Of a stretch of 64,000 nucleotides of DNA, positions 1-10,206 are shown piece by piece. A program made the position numbers and the translations under genes. How positions within the stretch are numbered: the first letter of the stretch is position 1; each line of letters starts with the position of its first letter. The notes under the pieces were generated by a model that was not told where the DNA came from, ran no database searches, and worked only from the letters and a program-made list of their open reading frames with translations. This DNA is from Adenophora triphylla var. japonica (lineage: Eukaryota; Streptophyta; Magnoliopsida; Asterales; Campanulaceae), in contig JAFEMH010001233.1 in the NCBI GenBank assembly GCA_022495995.1, forward strand, positions 427,001 to 491,000, given 5' to 3'.

Positions 1-466
1 ATTACTTATAGCAATATCAACTATTACTTAAACAAATGAGAAGTATTACTCAAAATGAAAACAGTTCCTAACACTATTATTAGTTAAAAAAAAAAACAAT
101 ATTACTTCACAAGTGTAGTACTATTACTTATAGGAATACCAACTATTACTTAAACAAATGAGAAGTATTACTTAAAATGAAAACAGTTCCTAAAACTATT
201 ATTAGTTAAAAAAAAAAATAACACTATTACTTCACAAGTGTAGTACTATTACTTATAGCAATACCAACTATTACTTAAACAAATGAGAAGTATTACTCAA
301 AATGAAATCAGTTCCTAAAACTATTATTAGTTTAAAAAATAAAATAACAATATTACTTCACAAGTGTAGTACTATTACTTATAGCAATACCAACTATTAC
401 TTAAACAAATGAGAAGTATTACTCAAAATGAAAACAGTTCATAAAACTATTATTAGTTAAAAAAAT
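1..466. repeat. Tandem array, about 122-126 bp unit, four copies
   Basis: Four head-to-tail copies begin near 1, 123, 248 and 374, each opening with ATTACTTATAG and carrying ACAAATGAGAAGTATTACT and an A-rich tail before TTCACAAGTGTAGTA. Copies differ by few substitutions and by A-run length. The first copy starts at the window edge, so the array probably extends upstream. No coding potential is visible. Confidence 0.9.
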
Positions 467-743
467 AATGTATAGAAACTATTACTTTATATGCATACAA
501 TCATTACATTATGTTATAGTAACTATTACTTTTCACAAACCGAAAAAAAAAACAAAATTTAAAAATTTAATCGAAGGATTCCGATCCTGATTCGGACTAT
601 ATATGTATTACTTTATATGCATACAATCATTACTTTTTAAAAACTGGAAATATGGAAATTTTGAAAGAATTTGATTTATAAAAATTCATGGGCTAAAATG
701 AAAAATAAAATCTCAAAGAGCGAGGTGCAAAATTTTTTTTATA
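467..743. other. AT-rich flank of the tandem array
   Basis: No gene seen. A motif TTTATATGCATACAATCATTAC occurs near 484 and again near 611, about 127 bp apart, so this looks like a decayed continuation of the preceding array. Confidence 0.5.
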
Positions 744-1568
744 GTGGTCAAAGTGCGATGTTACAATTGTGAATTGCGAGACGAAACGAATACTAAATGG
801 TACAAAATGATTAATGTTTGCGCGAGGAATCAGCAATGGCCGGCCAAGCTAAAGCAATTTGGGGCCAAGGAAGGATGGCCGAGACAAGGCCGATGGGGTG
901 AGCGCAAGGCTTGGGCCGTGGAAGCTATTGATCTCGCTGGCGATCACGTGGGCAGTGATGGGCGGGTCATGGGTCGGATCCGACCCGTCTCATGAATGAG
1001 ACGGGTATCCCTGTTCTCACCTAAGTTTTTGTCGGGAGTAATGGCTGTAGAAGGAGGGGGGGGCTGTAAATGAATGGAGGGGGTGGTAAGTGTGGTAAAT
1101 TAATGGAAGAAGAATGGTAGGTGAAATTTAATTGTAAGGGGGAAGATGAAAATAGGGGTAAAAAAGTAATTAACCTCAATGACATTTTTGCAATTTTTTC
1201 ATTTGGGGTATACTCATAGTTTTTTGGGATTTAAATAGTAACTCTCTTATAAAACAGAAGGAACACAAAGGGTATATTGATATCATGTTTTCTTAAAGTG
1301 GTGTTGTCCGTTCAGGCGGCCTGGCCCGGTAAGGTGGGCTTGACGGGCTTTGGGCTAGGGCTAGGGCCGGTGCCCAAGCAAAGCAACGCCTGTATGGCAT
1401 TTTCCTTCTCCTTTCTTTTTTGTTTGTTGTTATTTAAACCACGAGTTGGCGGATCAAACTGGGTCGGACTTGACGGGCTTAAACTATACACGGACCGGTT
1501 CGGGCCCACAAAATGGGAGGATCTTTCCGCCCGGATAGAGGAATATGATTTCCCAGTAAATTAAATAT
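744..1568. other. Intergenic DNA with G/C-rich patches
   Basis: No supported gene. The patches at 830-1010 and 1310-1520 are rich in GGGCC, GGCCCGG and TTGACGGGCTT strings, like the subterminal parts of hAT-type elements elsewhere in this window (60964-61463). I could not find terminal repeats or a target duplication. The open frames here are short and have no recognisable domain. Confidence 0.4.
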
Positions 1569-1570
1569 TA

Positions 1571-1855
1571 CTACCTCCGTCCCGGCCGTAGTGTCCCAAC
1601 TTTCTATTTTGGACGTCCCATTTAAAATGTCTCATACCCAAAAAAGGAAAGTTTTTTTCACTATTCTACCCACTCATTCTCTCTCCTACTTTACTTTTAC
1701 ACTCACAACATTCTCTCTCCTAACTATTCCTCTCACTCATTCTCTCTCCTATTTAATTTTTCATACTCACAACATTTAAACTTTTCTCTTTCTTACATCA
1801 CTTTCCTTAATTCCCGCACCGAACCCATTTTGGGACACTTCGGCTGGGACGGGAG
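1571..1855. mobile_element. Stowaway-like MITE
   Basis: A 285-bp element with ends CTACCTCCGTCCCGGCC and the matching inverted end GGCTGGGACGGGAG, flanked by TA on both sides (1569-1570, 1856-1857). The interior has the repeated CACTCATTCTCTCTCCTA string seen in many MITEs of this window. Non-coding. Confidence 0.85.
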
Positions 1856-1857
1856 TA

Positions 1858-2559
1858 CATGATATGCAGAAGCAGTTGGGGGCAAAGAAATCTACAAACC
1901 TGAAATGGGAGTAAAACATATTCAAATGTTGTCGTTTAATTTAACAAGGATTACAGCAAAACACCAAGGATCCAAAGGACCCAAAATAATATACTGTTCT
2001 TCCGTTCATGTCAAATCAAGTTGACCAATAAAATCAATTTGTGACTAAAAGAATGGATGGAGTACAACAATACCTCGGGAAGAAATGGTCCCCGCGATTT
2101 ACCTCCCCCAAGACTCGGGCGCCTGGAGGCGGCCCGTGGGGATTACCTCGGCGTAAGTTGGGAAACTGGGTATCAAAAAAAAAAGTGGAAAAAGCAGATG
2201 CAAAAGACAAGACTCTAGAAGTAGTCGAAAAATTAGAGCCCCACCCTGGCCAACCACATATAATCCAACCTCTGGTCCCCTTTATCATCGACATACAGAT
2301 ACTGCAAAAAATGAACAAAAGCTTGTTAGAAATCATATAATTTCTGCTTCAGCAATATGTTGAGTCTACTTGAAATGGAAAATATACTTCTTGTGTTCTA
2401 AAATAGATGTCTATTTTAACTTTATTGTTCAATATGATTTAACTTTAAAAACGAATTTATGAAAGAAAAAAATGATGCACAGCTAACAATGTATACAAGT
2501 CTACGGGAATATGAATCGCAGACAAGTGCTTGATTTCAAATAACATTAGTCATTTCGTT
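1858..2559. other. Intergenic DNA with a partial SINE-like tail
   Basis: No gene. It holds a fragment resembling the 3' part of the SINE at 57208-57533 (see 2068-2187) and otherwise AT-rich unique-looking sequence. The open frames on both strands at 2034-2340 cover the SINE fragment and are not considered genes. Confidence 0.5.
2068..2187 (+). repeat. SINE 3' fragment with poly(A)
   Basis: It contains CGCGATTTACCT and ends GGGAAACTGGGTATCA followed by ten A residues. Both segments also occur, on the opposite strand, in the SINE at 57208-57533. The 5' Pol III promoter part is not recognisable here, so the copy is probably truncated or diverged. No target duplication found. Confidence 0.5.
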
Positions 2560-2657
2560 TGCATGTCAAAAAAGAAAGGAAACCATCAAAACATAGGGGT
2601 CTGTCTGTCATGCCATGTCTAAAACCTCAATGCTACAGTCTCCTCGCTAATCAACTA

Positions 2658-3132
2658 CTCCCTAGGTCCCGGAAAAATAGTCCCGTTTGATTTTTGATGG
2701 TCAACATAAGTGAACTTTGATCAAACATTAACGTCAATCAAATCAAATCATCCCAATGAAACTTTAAAAAGTGTTGTTAATGATTTATCAATTACTTCCT
2801 CGGTCCCTAAATAAATCTGCAAACTTCATTTTGAGGGACATTTGCAAAAATGTTGAACTTAATCCTTTTTAGTAACATAAATACATAAAAACCCTCAATT
2901 GTTTCACTATATTGCATCAAAAATCTAAGAGCGAATTAGAACTTGTTGTAAGATGATGGAGAATTTAGTAACGTCCCCAAATTTTGGACGTTCATTTTGG
3001 AACAAAACTTTTGCAAATTTGGACATTCATTTTATCCACTAGGATAGTTAGATTGACATTAATATTTTGTCAAAGTTCACTTAAGTTGACAATGAAACAC
3101 CAAACGAGACTATCTTTTTGGGACGGGGTGAG
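2658..3132. mobile_element. Stowaway-like MITE with nested insertion (unit A)
   Basis: The ends are CTCCCTAGGTCCCGG and TTGGGACGGGGTGAG with flanking TA. The interior is interrupted near 2795 by CTTCCTCGGTCCC, which looks like the end of a second, diverged Stowaway-type element. Its other end, near 2990-3040, is less clear. Confidence 0.65.
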
Positions 3133-3460
3133 TATTAAAGAAATAATACCAACCCGCCCCCAGTTTTAGAAAAATCCATACGATGTTTTGCTTCGCGGTC
3201 ATGAATCTAAAAACAATTAGAGTGTTCAGACTTATACTGGACCGGTAGTAGACTATACCGGAGGTTTCGACTTAAAAACCAATTGGTGCTAAATAGAGTA
3301 GCCCTCAAGTTTATGTACCCGACCATGTTTATTTGTTTAGTAGACGTAGGACAATTTGCTCGCGTGTCAAAAAAGAAAGGAAACCATCAAAGCATAGGGG
3401 TCTTTGTCTGCCATGCCATGTCTAAAACCTCAATGCTACTGTCTTCTAACCAATCAACTA

Positions 3461-3702
3461 CTCCCTCGGTCTCGGAAGAATAGTCTTGTTTGATTTTTCA
3501 TGGTCAAAACAAGTGAACTTTGACCAAACATTGATGTCAACCAATGAAATTCTAAAAATTGTTATTGATAAATCGCTAAATGATTTATCAATTACAATTT
3601 TTAGAATTCCACTAGAATAATTAGTTGACATTAATATTTGGTCAAAGTTCACTTGCGCTGACCATAAAAAATCAAATGAGACTATTTTCTTTTTGGACAG
3701 AG
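3461..3702. mobile_element. Stowaway-like MITE (unit B)
   Basis: The ends are CTCCCTCGGTCTCGG and TTTTGGACAGAGTAG with flanking TA. The interior is self-complementary: AATTCTAAAAATTGTTATTG pairs with its inverse around 3560-3610. It is the uninterrupted counterpart of the MITE in unit A. Confidence 0.7.
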
Positions 3703-3960
3703 TAGTAAAGAAATAAGACCAACCCGCTTTTCCCAGGTTTCATAAAAACTCTAATCCCTATGTTGCTTTGCATCCCAGTCATGGATCTAAAAACAATTAC
3801 AGAGTTCAGGGCTTAGAATGGACCGGTAGTAGACTATGTTGGAGGTTCCGACTTAAAACCAATTGGTGCTAAATGGAGTACCATCAAGTTTATATACTGG
3901 ACCATGTTTATTTGTTTAGTAGATGTCTGATATATTTTCTAACAATTTGTTTTGAAAAAT

Positions 3961-6900
3961 TCATACCCTTTCGTAAAGGTCTCGGCAATTCCAGCACCAA
4001 CAGACTATGCTATATCCTGTAGCTGCTTCTATAACCTCACTAGGTGTGAGCGGACAACACAACTTGAACCCTCTGTTGCATTTAGTGCACCTTGATATTT
4101 GATCCTTGCTTTTTTCCAACCCGAAATCTTTAAAAACCTGCAAATAAGACACTATAACTTAACCTCCAAAGATAACTTGTGATTTTCTTGTCGTTATACT
4201 GCTTTAGGGCAAATAAATTAAAAATAATATGGAGAAGCTAAATAACTGAGTAATATTAAGTGGAGGATAATAGTTTCATTTGCTTCAAATCCAGTTACCA
4301 ACTTCAACAATTACAGTACTTAACTCCATCTTCGAGCTAATTAGAATATACCTCTTTCAGCTGGTTTTTTTTGTTTAAATGGCTCTTCAATTTGTAGTAA
4401 TTCGGACAAGCATGTGTCCCACCCTTGGCTGCCGTTAAGAGCACCCTCCCCTCTTCTTCAGCTTGTTTTATCAAGTCCACTGTACTAGAACTACATAACA
4501 CTCAAATAAGGTGTTGATAGCTTTAGTTAGAAAACTACATATTCCCTCCGTACTATATTAAATTAAATGTCAACACTTTCCTTTTTAGTTTCTCCCAAAA
4601 TAAATGTCAGTCTTTCTATAAAAGAAAACAATCTTAGTGCAAATTTACTATGGTACCAACAATATACAAACAAGTGAAGCACACTCTTTAAAAACATTGA
4701 CAAGTCAAGTGCGACATTTATTTTAAGACGATGAGAGTATATAATACTATCATTATTTATCATTATTGTAACATGGCAATTTCTTAGCAAACCAACGAAA
4801 ATAGAACCTTTCATATCCATCTCTCCATTCGGCTATCTTGGTATCGATCCCATCAACCCTCAATAGTCTGCCCAAGCCTACCAACTGAGTAATGGGCACA
4901 AATTAGCCTGATTAAACTGTAATTTACTTTTTATGACTCCATAGTAACCTTAGGTTAAAAAAAAATAAAAAAAATATAAGATATGCTACCAATTACCATA
5001 GCATCACACAAAAACTTAGGCCGTCCGTCACCACCAAAGGAACAATCCCATGGGGGTCTAGATATCGGTTGAGCAGAAGACTGTCCTCCATTATTAATTC
5101 TGGATCTAGGCTGTCTGTCAGATTCTTTCAACACGATATTACCACTAATCTTTCCCTCACAGTCTCTCACAATCTGCAAGAGGTCGTCCATGGTTATGGT
5201 ATTCATAGATGACTCTGAAAGTGGCAATCCTGGTTCAGCGACGTAGTAAGACAGACCTCCTACAATGACTCAACCAAATAAGTACAAAGATCACAAGTCC
5301 GGGGAAGAAAATTTATTACCAACTTTATAAGAACAAGGTATTACTAATGATCGCAAGCTGTAAGCTTAAAGACATTTTCATAAGAAACACCGGAGGAGGA
5401 TTGTAGCATTAGATCACCTATGTACACGATGAAACTTGTATAGAAATTTTGACTATGATAAATATTGTTATGTACATAGCATGTGTCATGTAACAATGTT
5501 TTTTTTTTCTTTACTTTCTATCACATTAAAGCTTCATAATGTACAGTCCATTCCATATTTGTTTTGCTACACATGCTTTATGAGAAGATAAAAAAGTTAT
5601 GCAAACCTTTATTAAGGAATTTGCGACAGTAAACATCAAGTATCTCAATCAAGCAATGTGCGTCTATAGCTGCATATTCCATTAGCTCCTTCTTAAGAGG
5701 GCGCTCTGACCAATCTATTTGTTGATATTCCTACAAAAAAATTTACAGCATAAATATCCAATATCTCTATACATGGGGGAGGGTCTAATCTATATTCTCA
5801 AATACAAAAAGGATAATGGAGTAATGAACACAAACCTTTGAAAGAGGACAGCCAAGAATGTACACGCAAATCTCAGTCAACTTCTTGCGTTCCTTTGCTG
5901 GTGTTATTTGTTGCATGGCAAGTATCTTATTGTATATATCAAAAATATCCAAATACCGATCCACCTGCCCCAAGCAAAGCATAAAAACTAATTATTTCAA
6001 AAGAGAGGACCTAAATGGTAACTACCAATAATATGCAGCTTACAGATATGTCCCAAGTAAAACTGGTAGTAGTATTAAGACAACAAATTGTCAAGTCTTA
6101 TATTCACAAATAAATCAACTACAAATGCAGTCTGAATTGGAGGTACATGTGGATAGCCGGAGGAGGGGATTCTCTTCACTAGAATGGTAAGAATTAACAA
6201 AGATAGGGGAACACCATATACGAGCAGGTGAAAGACGGGGAACAAAATTTAGCTGCAGATTGTAAACTGAACTAAGTTTAGCATAATACGGCTCCTTTCA
6301 AACAAGATATCAACTTACAATGTAGTTACCTCGCAAAAAAACATCTTACATCAATGTCACTGTCTACTTAAAAGACTTTTCATATCAAATGATAAACTTT
6401 TCAAGGTCACATACAATACTTTATTTGTTAAAGTAAACAACCAAACAATCATCTTTTGGATTGGATAAATGATGTCTTCAAGCATATAGGTCAGTTACAA
6501 GGCAAGACATATGATCATATAATTAATTTATATTGCAAAAGCAAGAAAAATGATTTTAAAAAAAAAATAGTTCCCATTGCAAATTCACTAGTATTTGAAC
6601 ACCAAAGACTGACAGGAAAAACACTCTCAAAAGCAAAAAGTTTTCTGCATATACTCATGCAGAGATTAATGATATAGTATAGTCTGTACCTGATAAAAGA
6701 TCCATGTTTTGACCTTGCGAGTCATTTCAACCATTTCTACATAAAGATTTGATCATTATCTACCAATGTCCCCCAAAAAAGATAGTCTGTTTTTATCTAA
6801 GTGTGCAGTTTAGATCATTTTTTAATACTCCTCATCCCAAAAATAAATGTCGCACACAATAAGTATCACTTTTCTAAATTAAAACAACAGCAACAATAAA

Positions 6901-7510
6901 GACTTAGTACCAATATGATTTGGGGTCGGCTTACGTGAATTGTAGTATGAAATGCTCAATTTAAAAAAAAAAAAAAAAAAAAACTGACTTGATCGAAGCC
7001 AGAAGTCCAGCCCTGCAACTTGAAATGAGACTGAAACGTATACGATATGTATTTAAAGTCTTGTTTGAATCCAAACCCTAGCTTCACAATATTTGGCGAT
7101 TTAAACATGTATCTCAATAGCTCGTGGATCTCAGAGATTGAAGAATAATCGAGCTGCCACTGCCATAGGTCAAGCAGGAAAACAACCGGGGAGCCGGTGT
7201 TGGGTAGACAGGCGATTTGGAGGACACAGACATGGGGGAATTCGGATTGGCGAGGTTCATCGGACTTCCCTTCAGCGTCGAGCCCGACCAAGGAGGCTTT
7301 GGGTTCGGAAGTTTTCTGGGGCTTCCCTTCGGCGTCGATTCCAACCGCAGAGGTTTTGGGTTTGGAAGTTTTCTGGGGCCTCCACTCGGCGTCGAGACCG
7401 ACCACCGAGGTTTCTCTCAGTATGGTTCTCAGCCTTTCGAAAGCCGGCGTGCCGATGGAAGATATTAAAATGATATCGATCACCTTCCCGTTGTATTTGA
7501 CCTGTTCCAT
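3961..7510 (-). CDS. 3'-5' exonuclease (DEDDy) with C-terminal Mut7-C domain
   Basis: The seven-exon model is 7510-6989, 5964-5836, 5730-5607, 5259-4997, 4884-4808, 4484-4352, 4137-3961. All junctions are GT-AG with consistent phase, giving 474 codons plus TGA. The start is the ATG at 7510; the frame extends upstream only through TTG. DEDD exonuclease motif I (GLDAEW; D40, E42), motif II (GFKQD; D151) and motif III (YAAID; Y236, D240) are all present. A Mut7-C region begins near FLCDAM (341-346) and ends in a CxxC...CxxC zinc-ribbon pattern (C433/C436, C464/C467). Proteins of this plant family are predicted RNA/DNA 3'-5' exonucleases related to Mut-7. Two oddities: motif I is tandemly triplicated, and the usual LLTRD acidic residue of Mut7-C reads LLTAA (388-391). 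The gene carries MITE sequence in intron 5, and a MULE sits 144 bp upstream of the start codon. Confidence 0.9.
4542..4737. mobile_element. Stowaway-like MITE in intron 5 of the exonuclease gene
   Basis: The ends TTCCCTCCGTACTATA and GACGATGAGAG are flanked by TA. Interior arms containing AAATGTC and GACATTTATTTT are inversely repeated. It lies between exon 5 (ends 4808) and exon 6 (starts 4484), so splicing should remove it. Confidence 0.65.
7238..7408 (-). repeat. 57-bp in-frame tandem repeat, three units, in exonuclease exon 1
   Basis: Units at 7408-7352, 7351-7295 and 7294-7238 encode three 19-residue blocks that begin SVVGLDAEW, SAVGIDAEG and SLVGLDAEG. The first two share PQKTS-P-K. 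Each carries the D-A-E catalytic dipeptide pair; only the first keeps the Trp that is usual after it. The reading frame is maintained throughout. Confidence 0.9.
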
Positions 7511-7598
7511 CGATTCCGACAAGAATCAGAAACAGGACCGACAAACAGAACAGAGATTCGATTCTGGCAACGGTTACGCGGTAACTAAGCTTTCACTG

Positions 7599-7612
7599 GG
7601 TTTAGGGTTTTG
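7599..7612 (-). promoter_or_regulatory. Telo-box-like element upstream of the exonuclease gene
   Basis: On the minus strand the sequence reads AAAACCCTAAACCC, about 90 bp upstream of the start codon. Telo-box (AAACCCTA) motifs are common close to plant housekeeping gene starts. A functional role here is inferred only. Confidence 0.4.
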
Positions 7613-7653
7613 TGGGCTGCTAGCCTGCTACTCAAAAGAGAAAATTATCTCAC

Positions 7654-8657
7654 GAGAATTGTTATTCACCCCGCAAGTTTACGCAAGTTTACTTAATATT
7701 CTCGCATTATTAAGTTTACTTCTAAAAATTAAACTACACCCCTATTATTACTATTATACCCTTTAAAACTCTTCTTGAAGCTCAATTGCTGCGACCAAAG
7801 TGATCCCATTAATGGGGTTCATAGCAACCTTTTGAGATAGGTTTTTCGGCGGACAAATTTCGCAAACCAATCTTTGACTGATCATATCTCACTCGTTTTT
7901 TAGTCAAATTAAACAAATAAACTGGCTATGAAAAGATCTCACAGAGAAGAACAAAACTCATGTTAACACTTTTCTTTAAATCTGACTTTAAAAGTGTCAA
8001 AAACAGCCATGAACATTAAAAAAAAAACACAATTTTCAAAACTTAAAATTACAATAACTCGAGATTTACACAATAAAATTCAACGATTTTCGAATATGTC
8101 GTTCTACAAATCATAAGCTACGCAGGCATATATGAATTACACGAAATGAATCACAAATTGGTCATCAAATCATCAAACCCACTTGGTTCGATTTTGACCT
8201 AAAACTCAAAAACGAAAAACATGCAATTCAATCCATTCAATGGTGTGTGTTTGTGAATTTGTCCGATTGAAAACGAAAGAAATTTTTTGTTTATCAAAGG
8301 TTAATTGAAGATGGCGGTGGAGGAAGGTAAAGAGGCAGCCAGATCAACCCAAAATCTAGAGTTTTGCCAGTAAGATTAATCCAATTTCTGTTGTTGTTTC
8401 TGAGTGTGGGGACTGCCTTTTCGATTCTTAGTATTTTTACGATCTGATACCTAGGCATTCAAAATGTTTTCCCTGTAATAAATGGTGTGTGTTTGAAGGT
8501 AATTCTTCATTGCGGGAGTAGGCGGTGGTGATCGGTGGTGAGCGGCGGTGGACAACATATTAGTGAGGGTAATAAAGTCATTTCAATTAATGGCATTTTT
8601 TTTAAAATAGTAATGCGGAGGTATTAAGTAAATTTGCGGGGGCGAATAACAATTCTC
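7654..8657. mobile_element. Non-autonomous MULE-like element, 1004 bp
   Basis: The terminal inverted repeats start GAGAATTGTTATTC at the left and, on the other strand, at the right; similarity continues through CCCGCAA-TTTAC. Nine-base flanks TTATCTCAC (7645-7653) and TTATCTCAT (8658-8666) match at 8 of 9 positions, as expected for Mutator-like elements. No transposase frame is visible. An internal GATGGCGGTGGAGGAAGG near 8310 might be captured host sequence, but I do not recognise it. Confidence 0.75.
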
Positions 8658-8666
8658 TTATCTCAT

Positions 8667-9243
8667 AATTTCTGAATAATATCATAATATCGATTTTACA
8701 TTCTAGGACAAAGACATTTCTAATTTACATCTTAATCCTATTCCAAAAAATATATTACCATATAATCCCTCAACCCGCTAACCCTAAATAAACCCCGACC
8801 CCTCTCATCAAACGCACACTAATACACACCCACTCACGTCATCTCTCTCTCTCTCTACCCCCATCTCTCTGGTCACCTCCTCCCTTCCCGTCCGGCAATC
8901 CATCCCCTCCCCCACCTCTGGCCGTCCCTTCACTCTCCTCCTCCGATGACCCCTCAACTCTCCCTTCTCTGGTGACTCATCTCTCCCCGTTTTCGTCTAA
9001 CTCCGACCACAGATGCTGGGATAAGTCAGAACTGGTAATCCCTCCCACCGGCGAACCCACCACACCGACCGTCTCCGTCTCTGGTAAGATTCCTCTCTCC
9101 CTCTACTTTCTATGCCATCACATCCGTCTATTTTCTTTCTTTCAAGATTCATATGTAATCAAGTGGGTTTCCTATTTATTTAAATCGTTTTCAATTTTCT
9201 GAACTGGAGTTCATTATTAGTTTCATTTTGGGGATTTTTACAA
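8667..9243 (+). other. Probable decayed 5' region of the PHOX-like fragment
   Basis: Pyrimidine-rich DNA with a (CT)n run near 8840, CTCTGG/GTAAGATT-like context near 9080, and no recognisable coding frame apart from a short unconserved one at 8972-9202. By position it could be the promoter, leader and a leader intron of the gene whose start lies at 9244. Confidence 0.35.
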
Positions 9244-9626
9244 TGGGGAAATAACCAAGGAAGAAGAAGAAACAAATAGTAACGAAACGGTCTGTTTCGA
9301 ATTTGAAGCAAAAAGCAGGCGAAAACAACCCTATAGCATCTGATATGGACATGGTGGTATTCATTTCAATGGCGCAAGAACATAAAGATCAAAAAATTAG
9401 GTTGTTTCAGAAAAGGGACTATGAAGGAGCCACGTTGAAATATGATAAAGCCCTCAGATTGATTCCTAGAAACCATATAGATGTGTCTTATTTTCACAGT
9501 AACATGGATGCCTGCTATAAGCAAATGGGTATTACTGAATATCCTCGGGTGATCCATGAGTGTAATCTGGCGATCACACTGATGTATAGTAAGGCACTTT
9601 TGAAAGAAAGAAAGAAGGAGGTTTAA
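9244..9626 (+). pseudogene. TPR/PB1 (PHOX-like) protein, N-terminal fragment
   Basis: Reading from the ATG at 9244, the frame begins MGK, then TAA at codon 4, then continues as a basic KKKKQ segment and a region typical of plant PHOX/TPR-PB1 proteins: VFISMAQEHKDQK, RLFQKRDYEGATLKYDKAL, and NHIDVSYFHSNMDACYKQMG. This corresponds to the first TPR units, which in the family bind Hsp90/Hsp70 C-termini. The frame stops at 9624-9626 soon after YSKALLK; the remaining TPRs and the PB1 domain are absent nearby. The early nonsense codon and truncation argue for a pseudogene. A start at a later in-frame ATG (9346) would still give only a fragment. Confidence 0.75.
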
Positions 9627-9629
9627 AGA

Positions 9630-10206
9630 AAGTATATGAGTCAAAGCTAAAATGAGCTGGGTTAGTGTTTTGAGAATTTGATTTAGTTCTATTTACATGT
9701 TTATGTTAAATTTTGTGCTATGTAAAGACAAATTTGGTAAAAAAAAAAAAACAGAAAGTTGTCCTTTCTTTCCCACTCAATGAAGAACAACTGTTAATTC
9801 CTACTAGAGTGGGGAGATATAGAGAGGTATTTTCAACATGAAAAAGAACTAGTATTAACTCAAAATTTAGCTTGATCCTTAGCAAACTTCAACAAAAAGC
9901 TCAAAATATAAGATCTGAGATTGTCACTATGTTGTACATTCTTTATCTCAAACACCCCCTTCATAATTCGAGTATGGAAGGCAATGAAAAATTCTTGTTG
10001 TCTGCCGTTTAAACACTTAGTTTTGCAACTATAACAAGACTATAGAAAATATTTTGGTTAAAAAGGAGCCAAGGCAAAGTTTTTTACAAAAAAAAAAAAA
10101 AGAAGTTCTTAGTAGTTTAGTTGAATTTTAAAATTTTGGATATTTTAAGGGTATGATTATTCACTTTGTATACGACTAAACTACAAAGATGCTTAAAATT
10201 TCTTAT
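9630..10206. other. Intergenic, AT-rich
   Basis: No gene or element ends recognised. Near 10109 there is one degenerate copy of the TTCTTAGTAGTTTAGTTGA phrase that opens each unit of the following array, so the array probably once began here. Confidence 0.4.

Larger units (their letters stand above)
2560..3929. repeat. Tandem segmental duplication, two units
   Basis: Unit A (about 2560-3348) and unit B (about 3349-3929) share the same order of landmarks: TCAAAAAAGAAAGGAAACC, CATGCCATGTCTAAAACCTC, a Stowaway-like MITE, ACCGGTAGTAGACTAT, CCAATTGGTGCTAAAT, and CATGTTTATTTGTTTAGTAG. Unit A is about 200 bp longer because further sequence, opening CTTCCTCGGTCCC, is inserted inside its MITE. The duplication lies just past the 3' end of the exonuclease gene. 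Confidence 0.8.

Noticed and set aside
744..995. Open frame of 83 codons with a basic, Trp/Gly-rich product
   Set aside because: No domain, no splice context, and the G/C-rich part is repeat-like. Probably chance.
1277..1564. Overlapping frames on both strands in G/C-rich DNA
   Set aside because: Composition of GGGCTTGACGGGC repeats gives long frames by chance; no recognisable protein.
6456..6677. Plus-strand frame of 73 codons
   Set aside because: It lies in intron 1 of the minus-strand exonuclease gene and has no recognisable domain.
7138..7766. Several plus-strand frames opposite exonuclease exon 1
   Set aside because: They are antisense shadows of the 57-bp repeat and the exonuclease frame, which has family motifs and correct splicing.
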